Below are positions 1 through 6,263 of a stretch of DNA of 6,357 nt, piece after piece. Below the pieces are notes generated by a model. That model was given only the letters and a program-made list of their open reading frames with translations. It had not been told where the DNA came from and made no database searches. The stretch's first letter is position 1. Every line of letters begins with the position of its first letter. The stretch covers positions 1 to 6,357 of the forward strand of contig JAIRRG010000151.1 in assembly GCA_031256095.1 (NCBI GenBank), in the 5' to 3' direction. This stretch comes from Desulfobulbaceae bacterium (GTDB taxonomy: Bacteria; Desulfobacterota; Desulfobulbia; Desulfobulbales; Desulfocapsaceae). The position numbers and the translations under genes were made by a program.

Positions 1-1
1 C

Positions 2-2410
2 AAATACAATCTCAATGTCGCCTTGGGCGCGTGGATTAACCGCAATCCGACGGAAAATGAACAGGAAATTGCCAAACTGGTCGAAATCTACCGTAAAAAT
101 CATCAGAATATCACGCGGGTCCTGGTCGGCAATGAAGTCTTGCTGCGCACCGATCAGACCGTCGAGCAGATGATTAAATATATCGAACAGGTGCGACAAC
201 TGGTCTGGGCGCCGATCAGTTGCGCCGAACCTTATTACATCTGGATGCAGCATCCGGAACTGGTCGAGCATGTCGATTACATCGCCGTCCATCTCTTGCC
301 CTACTGGGAAGGCGTGGCCGTCGATAAATCCATTTCTTATGTCAACAACCTGTATCGGGCCCTGCAGGACAGGTATCCCGACAAGCCGATTCTCATCTCC
401 GAAATCGGCTGGCCGAGTAATGGCCGCACCTATGGCAGCGCCGTTGCCAGCCTGAACAACCAGGCGAAATTCTTGCGGCGTTTCCTGAAGGTCGCCGCCG
501 ACAACGGCTATTCCTACTACATTATGGAAGCCTTTGACCAGCGCTGGAAGGAGTCGATTGAAGGCGAGGCTGGCAGCCATTGGGGCGTCTACGACAACAA
601 CCGGCAGGCGAAATTCGCCTTCAGTAAACCAGTAGTGCCCGTGCCGCAATGGCAGGGTCTGGCGGTAATCAGCATTTTGTTGTCGATGGGCTTGTTGCTC
701 CTGCTCTTCCGTGACAGCGGCGGCCTGAACGCCTCCGGCCAGGGCTTTCTCGCCGCCGTCGCCTATTTGATGGGTATCTTCGTCGTCTGGGTGGTCTATG
801 ATTTTTCCCAGCGCTACATGAGCCCAACGGCGGTCTTGGTCAGTGTCGTCATGTTCCTGGCCGCTTTGGGCGCCCTGATGGTGATCATGGCCGAAGCGCA
901 CGAGTGGGCGGAGGCGATGTGGACGAAGAAGTGGCGGCGGATGCCGCCAGCGCCGGAGAATATCGAAGCCGACGTCCCCGCTTTCACCCCGAAGGTGTCG
1001 ATCCATGTTCCGGCCTACAACGAACCGCCGGACATGCTGAAGCAGACGCTCGACGCCCTGGCCCGGCTCGATTATCCGGATTTTGAAGTCCTGGTCATCG
1101 ATAATAACACCAAGGATGAGGCCGCCTGGCGTCCGGTCGAGGCCCATTGCCGTCAGTTGGGCGAACGCTTCCGTTTTTTTCACGTCGCTCCTCTGGAGGG
1201 ATTTAAAGCCGGCGCCCTCAATTTCGCGTTGCGCAATACCGATCCGCAAGCCGAAGTGGTGGCGGTCATCGATAGCGACTACATCGTCGAAAAGAGCTGG
1301 CTGAAGACCATGGCGCCGCAGTTCCGTCAGCCGAATATGGCGATCGTTCAGGGGCCGCAGGATTACCGCGACGGCGGCGAGAACGCCTTCAAGGCCATGT
1401 GCAACGCCGAATACCGCGGCTTTTTTAATATCGGCATGATTACGCGCAACGAGCGTAACGCCATCATCCAGCACGGCACCATGACCATGGTGCGCCGCCG
1501 CGTTCTCGAAGAGGTCGGCGGCTGGTCGGAGTGGTGCATCACCGAAGATGCCGAGTTGGGCCTGCGCATCTTTGAAAAAGGCTACGACGCCACCTATCTG
1601 CCCCATAGTTTCGGCCAAGGGCTGATTCCCGATACCTTCCTCGATTTCAAAAAGCAGCGCTTCCGTTGGGCTTACGGCGCGGTAATCATTCTGCGCCAGC
1701 ACATGATGAAACTTTTGGGTCTGGAGTCATCGCGGCTGACGCGCGGCCAGCGCTACCATTTCTGGTCGGGCTGGCTGCCGTGGTTCGCCGACGGCATCAA
1801 TCTGATTTTCAATGTTATGGCCATACTGTGGTCGGCGGGTATGATACTGTTTCCAGATTACATCTATCCGCCAAATACCTTATTCGCCATTTTGCCGCTC
1901 AGCCTTTTCTTCTTCAAAAGTCTGAAGATGTTCTTCCTCTACCACCGCAATGTCGCGGCCAGTTTTCGTCAGAGCCTGGCCGCCGCCCTGGCCGGACTGG
2001 CTCTGTCGCACACCATCGCCCGCGCCATGCTCACCGGGTTTATCACCAGTAAGATCGGCTTTTTCAGGACACCGAAAAACGCCCAGGCCAACGCCCTGTT
2101 GCAGGCTTTGACCAATGCCCGCGAGGAACTCCTCTTCGCTGTCGCCCTGCTCCTGTCGATCGTGGCGGTTCTGTTGCGAAAAGATGGAATGCTTCTCGAC
2201 ATCCGCATCTGGGCGGCGGTACTTTTAGTGCAGTGTGTGCCCTATCTGGCGGCGGTGGCGGTTTCAATCATCAGCGCTATGCCGCGCCTGCCGGCCAGCC
2301 TGATTGGCGTCATGCCGCCGTTGCACTATAAACCGGCGCATCCGGAACCGGTCGGTCACGAAGCCGCTGGCGCGGCGACTGGCGGCCCTATTTCTTCACA
2401 GGAGAAATGA
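2..2410 (+). CDS. GH17-GT2 fusion beta-glucan synthase/transglucosylase, NdvB-like (5' partial)
   Basis: This is a membrane enzyme predicted to polymerise glucose from UDP-glucose into beta-1,3-type glucan and to remodel it in the periplasm. The frame is open to the left edge (first full codon at 2), so the start is missing; the TTG at 23 is internal. The N-terminal part is a glycoside hydrolase family 17 domain: the acid/base Glu lies in VGNEV (codon 134-136) and the nucleophile Glu in SEIGWPS (codon 401-403). About three membrane helices follow (about 650-900). The GT2 domain then shows VSIHVPAYNEPP (from 995), GFKAGALN (1199-1222), DSD (1271-1279), TED (1541-1549) and QRFRW (1655-1669). 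About five more helices lie at 1760-2290, then a short Pro/Gly/Ala-rich tail. All catalytic motifs seen are intact. The domain order matches Pseudomonas NdvB, which makes periplasmic glucans. Product linkage and cyclic versus linear form are inferred. The missing N-terminus probably holds a first membrane helix and the start of the GH17 barrel. Confidence 0.9.
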   Translation, partial: KYNLNVALGAWINRNPTENEQEIAKLVEIYRKNHQNITRVLVGNEVLLRTDQTVEQMIKYIEQVRQLVWAPISCAEPYYIWMQHPELVEHVDYIAVHLLPYWEGVAVDKSISYVNNLYRALQDRYPDKPILISEIGWPSNGRTYGSAVASLNNQAKFLRRFLKVAADNGYSYYIMEAFDQRWKESIEGEAGSHWGVYDNNRQAKFAFSKPVVPVPQWQGLAVISILLSMGLLLLLFRDSGGLNASGQGFLAAVAYLMGIFVVWVVYDFSQRYMSPTAVLVSVVMFLAALGALMVIMAEAHEWAEAMWTKKWRRMPPAPENIEADVPAFTPKVSIHVPAYNEPPDMLKQTLDALARLDYPDFEVLVIDNNTKDEAAWRPVEAHCRQLGERFRFFHVAPLEGFKAGALNFALRNTDPQAEVVAVIDSDYIVEKSWLKTMAPQFRQPNMAIVQGPQDYRDGGENAFKAMCNAEYRGFFNIGMITRNERNAIIQHGTMTMVRRRVLEEVGGWSEWCITEDAELGLRIFEKGYDATYLPHSFGQGLIPDTFLDFKKQRFRWAYGAVIILRQHMMKLLGLESSRLTRGQRYHFWSGWLPWFADGINLIFNVMAILWSAGMILFPDYIYPPNTLFAILPLSLFFFKSLKMFFLYHRNVAASFRQSLAAALAGLALSHTIARAMLTGFITSKIGFFRTPKNAQANALLQALTNAREELLFAVALLLSIVAVLLRKDGMLLDIRIWAAVLLVQCVPYLAAVAVSIISAMPRLPASLIGVMPPLHYKPAHPEPVGHEAAGAATGGPISSQEK
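2400..2404 (+). promoter_or_regulatory. Ribosome binding site that sets the HIT gene start
   Basis: AGGAG lies inside the last codons of the glucan synthase gene, 8 nt before the ATG at 2413 but only 2 nt before the in-frame ATG at 2407. The spacing favours 2413. The ATG at 2407 overlaps the upstream stop as ATGA but would be too close to the site. Confidence 0.7.
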
Positions 2411-2412
2411 TC

Positions 2413-2748
2413 ATGGATAACTGCATTTTCTGCAAAATCATCAAAAAGGAAATTCCGTCGAAAAAACTCTACGAAGACGATGAAATGATCGCCTTCTGGG
2501 ATATCAATCCCCAGGCGCCGCACCACTTTCTCGTCGTGCCGAAAAAGCACGTGGCCAGTGTTGCCGCCCTGGAAGAAGCCGATGACAAGCTGGCCGGCAA
2601 AATCCTGCGCCTGGGCGCGCGGCTGGCCAAGGAAAATAACGTTGGCGACTTCCGCGTGGTTTTCAACAATGGCCCGCTGGCCGGTCAGGAAGTTTTCCAC
2701 ATGCACATGCACATCCTCGGCGGACGGCGATTGGGCAGCTTTGCCTAA
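2413..2748 (+). CDS. HIT family (HinT-like) nucleotide-binding hydrolase
   Basis: This is a small cytoplasmic histidine-triad protein. Members of the HinT branch hydrolyse purine nucleoside phosphoramidates and aminoacyl-adenylates and act as dimers. With the start at 2413 it has 111 residues, the usual family length. It opens with CIFCKI, the Cys-x-x-Cys pair near the N-terminus that often binds zinc in this branch. The end carries the triad HMHMHILGG, with His96, His98 and His100; the middle one is the expected nucleophile. Family-typical stretches also visible are FWDINPQAPHHFLVVPKKH and NNGPLAGQEVFH. The gene begins 2 bp after the glucan synthase stop, so the two are probably co-transcribed and translationally coupled. 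An alternative ATG at 2407 would add two residues. Function in glucan synthesis is not implied; HIT genes often sit in unrelated operons. Confidence 0.95.
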   Translation: MDNCIFCKIIKKEIPSKKLYEDDEMIAFWDINPQAPHHFLVVPKKHVASVAALEEADDKLAGKILRLGARLAKENNVGDFRVVFNNGPLAGQEVFHMHMHILGGRRLGSFA

Positions 2749-2757
2749 AAGGCGATG

Positions 2758-2771
2758 ACCGGTTTACCGGT
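2758..2771. repeat. ACCGGT-TT-ACCGGT palindrome between convergent genes
   Basis: Two copies of the self-complementary hexamer ACCGGT are separated by TT in the 26-bp gap between the HIT gene and the prepilin peptidase gene. The gap transcript could fold as CCGG-TTTA-CCGG on either strand. There is no clear T run on either side, so a bidirectional terminator role is only a guess. Confidence 0.35.
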
Positions 2772-2774
2772 GGA

Positions 2775-3581
2775 TTACGGCCAGGCACCGTGGGTGTAGG
2801 CCGACAGATACCATTGGATTTGCTGGGCGAAGAACAGATAAACCACTGCCGCTCCGGCCAGATAGGGCCCGAAGGGGATACGGGCCGCCGCCAACCGTTT
2901 ACCGAGGGCAATGGCGGCGAGGCCAATGACTGAGCCGGTCAGTGAACTGGCCAGGATGATGAAGGGCAATGACTGCCAGCCGAAAAAGGCGCCGAGCATG
3001 GCCAGCAGCTTAATGTCGCCGCCACCCATCCCTTCTTTGTGGCGCAGCAACTGATACAGCCCGGCGACGATAGAGAGAATGCCACCACCGAGGAAAATGC
3101 CGAGCAGTGAATCCCGCCAAGTGATATGGCCGCTGACGAGGGCAAAGAGAAAACCGACGGCAATACCTGGCAAGGTGATGGCATCAGGGATAATTTGTAA
3201 GCGTATATCAATGACGCTGATCACCACAAGGGCGGCGATGAGCAAGAAGAAACCGGCGGTGACCGCTGTCAGGGCGAATTTCCACACCAGCGCCGCGCTG
3301 AGCAGGGCCATGGTCAGTTCCACCGCCGGGTATTGCCACGAAATTTTCTCGTGGCAATGGCGGCAGCGCCCGCGCAGGTAGAGATAACTGATAACCGGGA
3401 TGTTTTCGTGCCACGACAGCGGCTGCCGGCAGCGCGGGCAGCGCGAGGCTGGGTAGATGATGGAGGCCGCGGCGTCGGGCAGGCGCAGGATCACCACATT
3501 CAGGAAACTTCCGACAATGGCGCCGAACAGGGCGGCGATGACGAAAAGAATGGTGTTGGGAAAAGGCGGCAGGATGGACAT
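2775..3581 (-). CDS. pilD: Type IV prepilin peptidase / N-methyltransferase (PilD family, A24)
   Basis: This is an inner-membrane aspartic peptidase that removes the short leader from type IV prepilins and type II secretion pseudopilins and N-methylates the new N-terminus. With the ATG at 3581 it has 268 residues, a normal PilD length. Visible parts, in order: a first helix with GAIVGSFLNVVILRLP (residues 20-35), typical of the methyltransferase region; a four-cysteine zinc site, C48-x-x-C51 and C73-x-x-C76; then about six hydrophobic helices. The catalytic aspartates are D125 (VISVIDIRLQIIPD) and D189 in GMGGGDIKLL, the GxGD motif. A TTG at 3623 would add 14 residues and has a GGGGGAG-like site upstream, but the ATG gives the standard N-terminus. 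No pilB, pilC or gsp genes are adjacent, so this is an orphan copy within the window. Its substrates, pilin or pseudopilin, cannot be told from here. Confidence 0.93.
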   Translation of the reverse strand: MSILPPFPNTILFVIAALFGAIVGSFLNVVILRLPDAAASIIYPASRCPRCRQPLSWHENIPVISYLYLRGRCRHCHEKISWQYPAVELTMALLSAALVWKFALTAVTAGFFLLIAALVVISVIDIRLQIIPDAITLPGIAVGFLFALVSGHITWRDSLLGIFLGGGILSIVAGLYQLLRHKEGMGGGDIKLLAMLGAFFGWQSLPFIILASSLTGSVIGLAAIALGKRLAAARIPFGPYLAGAAVVYLFFAQQIQWYLSAYTHGAWP

Positions 3582-3801
3582 GGACTTTCTCAGGCAAAAA
3601 AACGATACGAGGGTTTCCGACAACCGCGCAAATTGCTCCCCCTGTTTCTCGTGCCAGTTGCCGACGTATTGGCCTCGTTAAGCGCCGCCACTCGTGTCTC
3701 TCCGATCAAAGATATGCTGTAAGAAAAGAATAGGACAGTTGTTGAATGGGCGCATAGTTGCTATCAAAAGCATTGCCTGACAGTAAGAAAACTGTGGAAG
3801 T
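3582..3801. other. Intergenic gap between nucleotidase and prepilin peptidase
   Basis: These 220 bp separate two genes on the minus strand. I see no convincing gene, terminator or promoter. A 5-bp inverted repeat (ACAGT 3780-3784, ACTGT 3791-3795) lies just past the nucleotidase stop and could form a weak hairpin. A 25-codon minus-strand ORF (3678-3755) has no ribosome binding site. The peptidase frame also stays open upstream of its ATG back to a TAA near 3680, which leaves its start slightly uncertain. Confidence 0.5.
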
Positions 3802-5523
3802 TCAGTACTGGATGGTAATTCTGCCCTCTTGTCTGGCTTTGACCGGAGAATGTTGTTTAAGGTAGACTCTCAGCACATCGTTTGCCAGTTTGTCACCTTC
3901 TTGCCACGGCAACGGCGGGAACATGGCAAAGCCATCACCGCCCCTGGCGGTAAAGTCCAAAGTAACGACCTGGTATATCGCGCTTTTATCCAGTAGCCGC
4001 CACTGGCCGCCCCGGCTCTGGACCTCGACTTTACTTATGCGCTGGCCGGGTGGCTGGGAGACCTTGAAAGCATACCGCAGTCCGGAAACTTGCAGAAAAC
4101 TCCCTTCACCTTCTCCATACTTGGCTATGCCATGTTCAAGGGCCTGCCAAAGGACAGCTCCGGGCATTTTTACGGTCAACGGTGTATTCTGAAACGGCAG
4201 CGTCGCGAGGACATGGCCAGGAGCGACAAGGCCTCCGGGCAGCGAAGCGCGCAAAGCGCCGCTATTGACCAGGGCAATGTCCGTTTCCCCAAAAGGAACG
4301 GCGCGCAGCGCGTCGGCGACGATATTGCCAGACAGGCATTCCAGGCGGCGACATTCCATGACGTTGGGGTCTTCCAATGGCCTACCCTCTTTGCCGGCGG
4401 CGTTGATGGTGCCAATGGGTTCTCTCATCATTTTTTGCACCGGGGCCGCGAAGCCGTCAATGAGCTGGAGCAATTCGGCGTCTGGCTTCGGCGCCTTCAG
4501 TGAAGCAAGTGTCGCCTGATCCAGCAAGACAGGTTCGCCTCGCCATCCTTTGACAATACCCTTGTCGTCAAAATCGACATCCAGCCTGCCCAGATATATG
4601 CAGGCCGTGGAAGCGGTGACCACCAGCACCGGGGCGCCGTCCGGCCTCTTTTCCACAACCGGATATGGGCCTTCCACCCGGTCGCGGACATTCGAGAGCA
4701 GGCTGTGGCTGTGTCCGCCGACAATAATGTCGACGCCATTGACCGCCCGGGCGAGCAGCCGGTCATTTGCCAGGCCAAGATGCGTCAGGGCGATGATGAT
4801 GTTCACATGTTGGGCTGTTAACTCTTTTACCGCGGTTTCCAAGGCCTTTTGGGCATTGCTGAAGCTGATGCCGGGACCGGGGGAAGATTTTTCCGGCGTT
4901 TCCTCAGTGACGAGGCCGACTATGCCAATTTTGCGGCCATTTCGTTCCAGGATGCGATAGGGAAGAATTTTGTTTATGGCCGGAGAGTTAGGACGGGGAT
5001 CGAAGGAGATGTTGGCCGCCAGCACGGGAGTTTTCAAACTCTCCACCAAGCGGAGCCAGACCGGCCAGCCGGCGTCGAACTCGTGGTTGCCGGGAATAAG
5101 TGCCTGATAGCCCATGCGGTCGACAAGGGCCATGGGCATACGTTCCTTGTGCAGGGTCCAGAACAGAGTACCCTGGAAAATGTCGCCGGCGTCGAGGAAC
5201 AGGGCGTCTGGATTATCCCGGCGGATGGCCCGCACAGCTTGATCCAGCCTGACATAGCCGCCACGGCCTCCGGCGCACATGGCCGCGTAACAGGTCAGGC
5301 CCTTATCGGTTGTGCCGCCGTAAGAGGAATGAGTATCGTTGGTGTGCAGTACGGTCAGCGTAAAATTGGCGGCAGGCGCTGGCGCAAGCGCAGGCCCTGG
5401 CGCAAGCAGCGGAGCGGGTTTATCGGCTCCAATCTGCGAACAGGCCGAGACAAGAAATAGCAAGGCCAACAACGCCTGGAGCGGGAGCGAAGTCATAGCC
5501 TTGATCACTCTCTTTATGCCCAT
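3802..5523 (-). CDS. 5'-nucleotidase / UDP-sugar hydrolase lipoprotein (UshA-like)
   Basis: This is an envelope enzyme predicted to dephosphorylate external nucleotides or UDP-sugars for salvage. It has 573 residues. The N-terminus is a lipoprotein signal: basic residues, a hydrophobic stretch and lipobox VSAC with Cys28. Ser29 at +2 suggests outer-membrane sorting. A Pro/Ala-rich linker (about 36-52) follows. The metallophosphatase domain has D63 and H65 (LHTNDTH), D114 (DAGDIFQG), N146 and H147 (GNHEFD), H248 (LTHLG) and H271/H273 (GGHSH), all the expected two-metal ligands. The C-terminal 5'-nucleotidase domain shows LSGNIVADALRAV, LVNSGALRASLPGG and TARGGDGFAMF. Between D63 and D114 the spacing is longer than in E. 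coli UshA, and this stretch holds Cys78 and Cys83, a possible disulfide; a second Cys pair (CRRLEC) precedes the C-terminal domain. The start is fixed by AGGAGG 4 nt before the ATG. Exact substrate is not determinable; SoxB-like or cyclic-phosphodiesterase activities are less likely. Confidence 0.93.
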   Translation of the reverse strand: MGIKRVIKAMTSLPLQALLALLFLVSACSQIGADKPAPLLAPGPALAPAPAANFTLTVLHTNDTHSSYGGTTDKGLTCYAAMCAGGRGGYVRLDQAVRAIRRDNPDALFLDAGDIFQGTLFWTLHKERMPMALVDRMGYQALIPGNHEFDAGWPVWLRLVESLKTPVLAANISFDPRPNSPAINKILPYRILERNGRKIGIVGLVTEETPEKSSPGPGISFSNAQKALETAVKELTAQHVNIIIALTHLGLANDRLLARAVNGVDIIVGGHSHSLLSNVRDRVEGPYPVVEKRPDGAPVLVVTASTACIYLGRLDVDFDDKGIVKGWRGEPVLLDQATLASLKAPKPDAELLQLIDGFAAPVQKMMREPIGTINAAGKEGRPLEDPNVMECRRLECLSGNIVADALRAVPFGETDIALVNSGALRASLPGGLVAPGHVLATLPFQNTPLTVKMPGAVLWQALEHGIAKYGEGEGSFLQVSGLRYAFKVSQPPGQRISKVEVQSRGGQWRLLDKSAIYQVVTLDFTARGGDGFAMFPPLPWQEGDKLANDVLRVYLKQHSPVKARQEGRITIQY

Positions 5524-5527
5524 ACGC

Positions 5528-5533
5528 CCTCCT
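5528..5533 (-). promoter_or_regulatory. Strong ribosome binding site of the nucleotidase gene
   Basis: On the minus strand a perfect AGGAGG lies 4 nt upstream of the ATG at 5523. It supports this start over the internal ATG ten codons in, which would also remove the basic part of the signal peptide. Confidence 0.8.
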
Positions 5534-5577
5534 GACGGTATTTTTTTAAGAAGAAATCCCGAAGGTCTTTACCGGCC

Positions 5578-5649
5578 TCAATCTCCGCCCAGGCTTTTGG
5601 CCGTGGAAGCGAAAAGCCAACTTACTGATGTTGTTTCCGTATACGCCAT
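5578..5649 (-). CDS. Possible 23-codon leader ORF or broken gene upstream of the nucleotidase
   Basis: The minus strand has AAAGGAG (5657-5663), a 7-nt spacer and an ATG at 5649. This opens a 23-codon frame beginning MAYTETTSVSW and ending KSLGGD before a TGA. The initiation signal is as good as that of the real genes nearby. From memory, the first residues resemble the N-termini of bacterial TMEM43-family membrane proteins, but the membrane helix that should follow is absent. A +1 shift in the four-A run near codon 18 would let reading continue as AWAEIEAGKDLRDFFLKKY and on, to a TAA at 5514-5516 that overlaps the nucleotidase start, giving about 44 residues. It may be a leader peptide, a decayed gene or chance. 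Confidence 0.35.
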   Translation of the reverse strand: MAYTETTSVSWLFASTAKSLGGD

Positions 5650-5777
5650 GTCAACACTCCTTTGCAGGTGGAGACCGGGGACGGACAAATATGCCGTTCA
5701 GGCGCTGATACAACTTGCATTCAGTTGCTGGGTTCCGTTCTTGTCGAGGCAAGTTTAGCACATCGAACGGCTGTTGG

Positions 5778-5798
5778 AAATTACCACCAGGGTGATTT
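5778..5798. repeat. Imperfect dyad AAATTACC-N5-GGTGATTT
   Basis: Two 8-bp arms pair with one G-T mismatch around a 5-nt centre. It lies about 130 bp upstream of the small minus-strand ORF and about 255 bp upstream of the nucleotidase start. It could be a repressor site or a hairpin; no regulator is encoded next to it. Confidence 0.35.
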
Positions 5799-5823
5799 TG
5801 GCGAAAATTCATACATTTCTTTC

Positions 5824-5896
5824 GGTATCCCTAGCAACCGCGCCTGGTCCGTCCCGGGAAGACGCCGGGGCAAAAAACCGCAGGGCGAACAGTACC
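5824..5896 (+). other. Candidate structured RNA segment
   Basis: As RNA from the plus strand, GGUAU (5824-5828) pairs with GUACC (5892-5896), CCCU (5829-5832) with AGGG (5882-5885), GCG (5840-5842) with CGC (5879-5881), and GUCCCGG (5851-5857) with CCGGGGC (5865-5871) around a 7-nt loop. The stems are nested. It matches no riboswitch consensus I can recall, including c-di-GMP-I, TPP, cobalamin and ZTP. No promoter is evident just upstream. Pairing found by eye in GC-rich sequence can arise by chance. Confidence 0.25.
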
Positions 5897-5958
5897 TGAA
5901 CATGGAGCGAGGGCTATGCGCTTACTCCGTTTGTGTATATCCTCATGACGGCGTTTTT

Positions 5959-6020
5959 TTGGCAACAAACAGCCAATGGTTTCGCTTGCCGCGCTTCGCC
6001 GATGCCGCGCCGTTTGGCGC
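5959..6020. repeat. GC-rich repeat block with two hairpins (REP-like candidate)
   Basis: The block has TTGGC (5959-5963) pairing with GCCAA (5972-5976), two direct copies of TGCCGCGC (5987-5994 and 6003-6010), and GCGCC-GTTT-GGCGC (6007-6020), a tight 5-bp hairpin with a 4-nt loop. Such compact GC-rich palindromes between genes are typical of dispersed intergenic repeats. Only one copy is in this window, so repetition across the genome is inferred. Confidence 0.35.
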
Positions 6021-6128
6021 CTTCCAGCCTTGAAATGTTGCGGCAAACAAGAAATTGAATCATGCGACCGTTTTGCCTCTTGTCGTCCCTGGCGCTCTTC
6101 GGTATCATCGATTTATACATTTTCTTTT

Positions 6129-6137
6129 TGATATAAT
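6129..6137 (+). promoter_or_regulatory. Extended -10 promoter, TGATATAAT
   Basis: A perfect TATAAT at 6132-6137 is preceded by TG one base upstream, the extended -10 form that works with a weak or absent -35. The zone around it is AT-rich compared with the rest of the window. No good -35 is found at 16-18 bp spacing. Transcription would begin near 6144, about 120 nt before the ATG at 6264. Confidence 0.6.
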
Positions 6138-6146
6138 GTTGTTTTT

Positions 6147-6197
6147 CGTGCCATTGACGGTCGGGCTGGAATGAAAATTTGGCACGTATCACGTATC
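6147..6197 (+). other. Leader with 7-bp stem and tandem ACGTATC repeat
   Basis: Downstream of the extended -10, CGTGCCA (6147-6153) can pair with TGGCACG (6180-6186) around a 26-nt loop. The right arm runs into two head-to-tail copies of ACGTATC (6184-6190 and 6191-6197). This could be a folded leader or a protein binding site controlling the downstream gene. No known riboswitch is recognised. Confidence 0.35.
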
Positions 6198-6263
6198 AGA
6201 GGGGAAGTCGGTAAAATCTGAGGTTAGGATCGGACGCGAGCGCGGAGGCGAAAGAGTGAGGTT

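Larger units (their letters stand above)
5524..6263. other. 740-bp intergenic region between divergent genes
   Basis: This region separates the nucleotidase (minus) from the truncated gene at 6264 (plus). From left to right it holds the small minus-strand ORF at 5578-5649, a CAACT/AGTTG inverted repeat (5711-5727), a longer dyad (5778-5798), a stretch that can be folded by hand into nested stems (5824-5896), a T7 run (5954-5960), a GC-rich block with repeats and hairpins (5959-6020), and an AT-rich promoter zone near 6110-6145. Longer open frames on both strands cross it (for example 5662-6033 plus, 5914-6192 minus), but they overlap one another, lack good start signals and resemble no family I know. 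Confidence 0.6.

Noticed and set aside
3582..3623. Upstream TTG start for the prepilin peptidase
   Set aside because: The ATG at 3581 gives the usual short N-terminus before the first helix; the extension adds residues without family support, though a purine-rich site upstream of the TTG leaves some doubt.
3678..3755. 25-codon minus-strand ORF between nucleotidase and peptidase
   Set aside because: No ribosome binding site upstream of its ATG and no recognisable product.
5686..5713. Sigma-70 promoter for the nucleotidase (TTGTAT, TATTTG on the minus strand)
   Set aside because: Both boxes match the consensus at only about three of six positions.
5851..5877. GC-rich hairpin followed by A6 as a minus-strand terminator
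   Set aside because: On the minus strand the T run comes before the hairpin, not after it, so the order is wrong.
5940..5960. T7 run as a rho-independent terminator
   Set aside because: Only a 4-bp arm pair (CCGT/ACGG) with a long loop precedes it; no stable GC-rich stem sits directly before the T run.
5662..6033. Plus-strand open frame of 123 codons
   Set aside because: No family resemblance, odd composition, runs through the hairpin and repeat block and overlaps competing frames on the other strand.
5914..6192. Minus-strand open frame of 92 codons
   Set aside because: Crosses the strong plus-strand promoter and the GC-rich repeat block; no clear ribosome binding site and a composition unlike the true genes.
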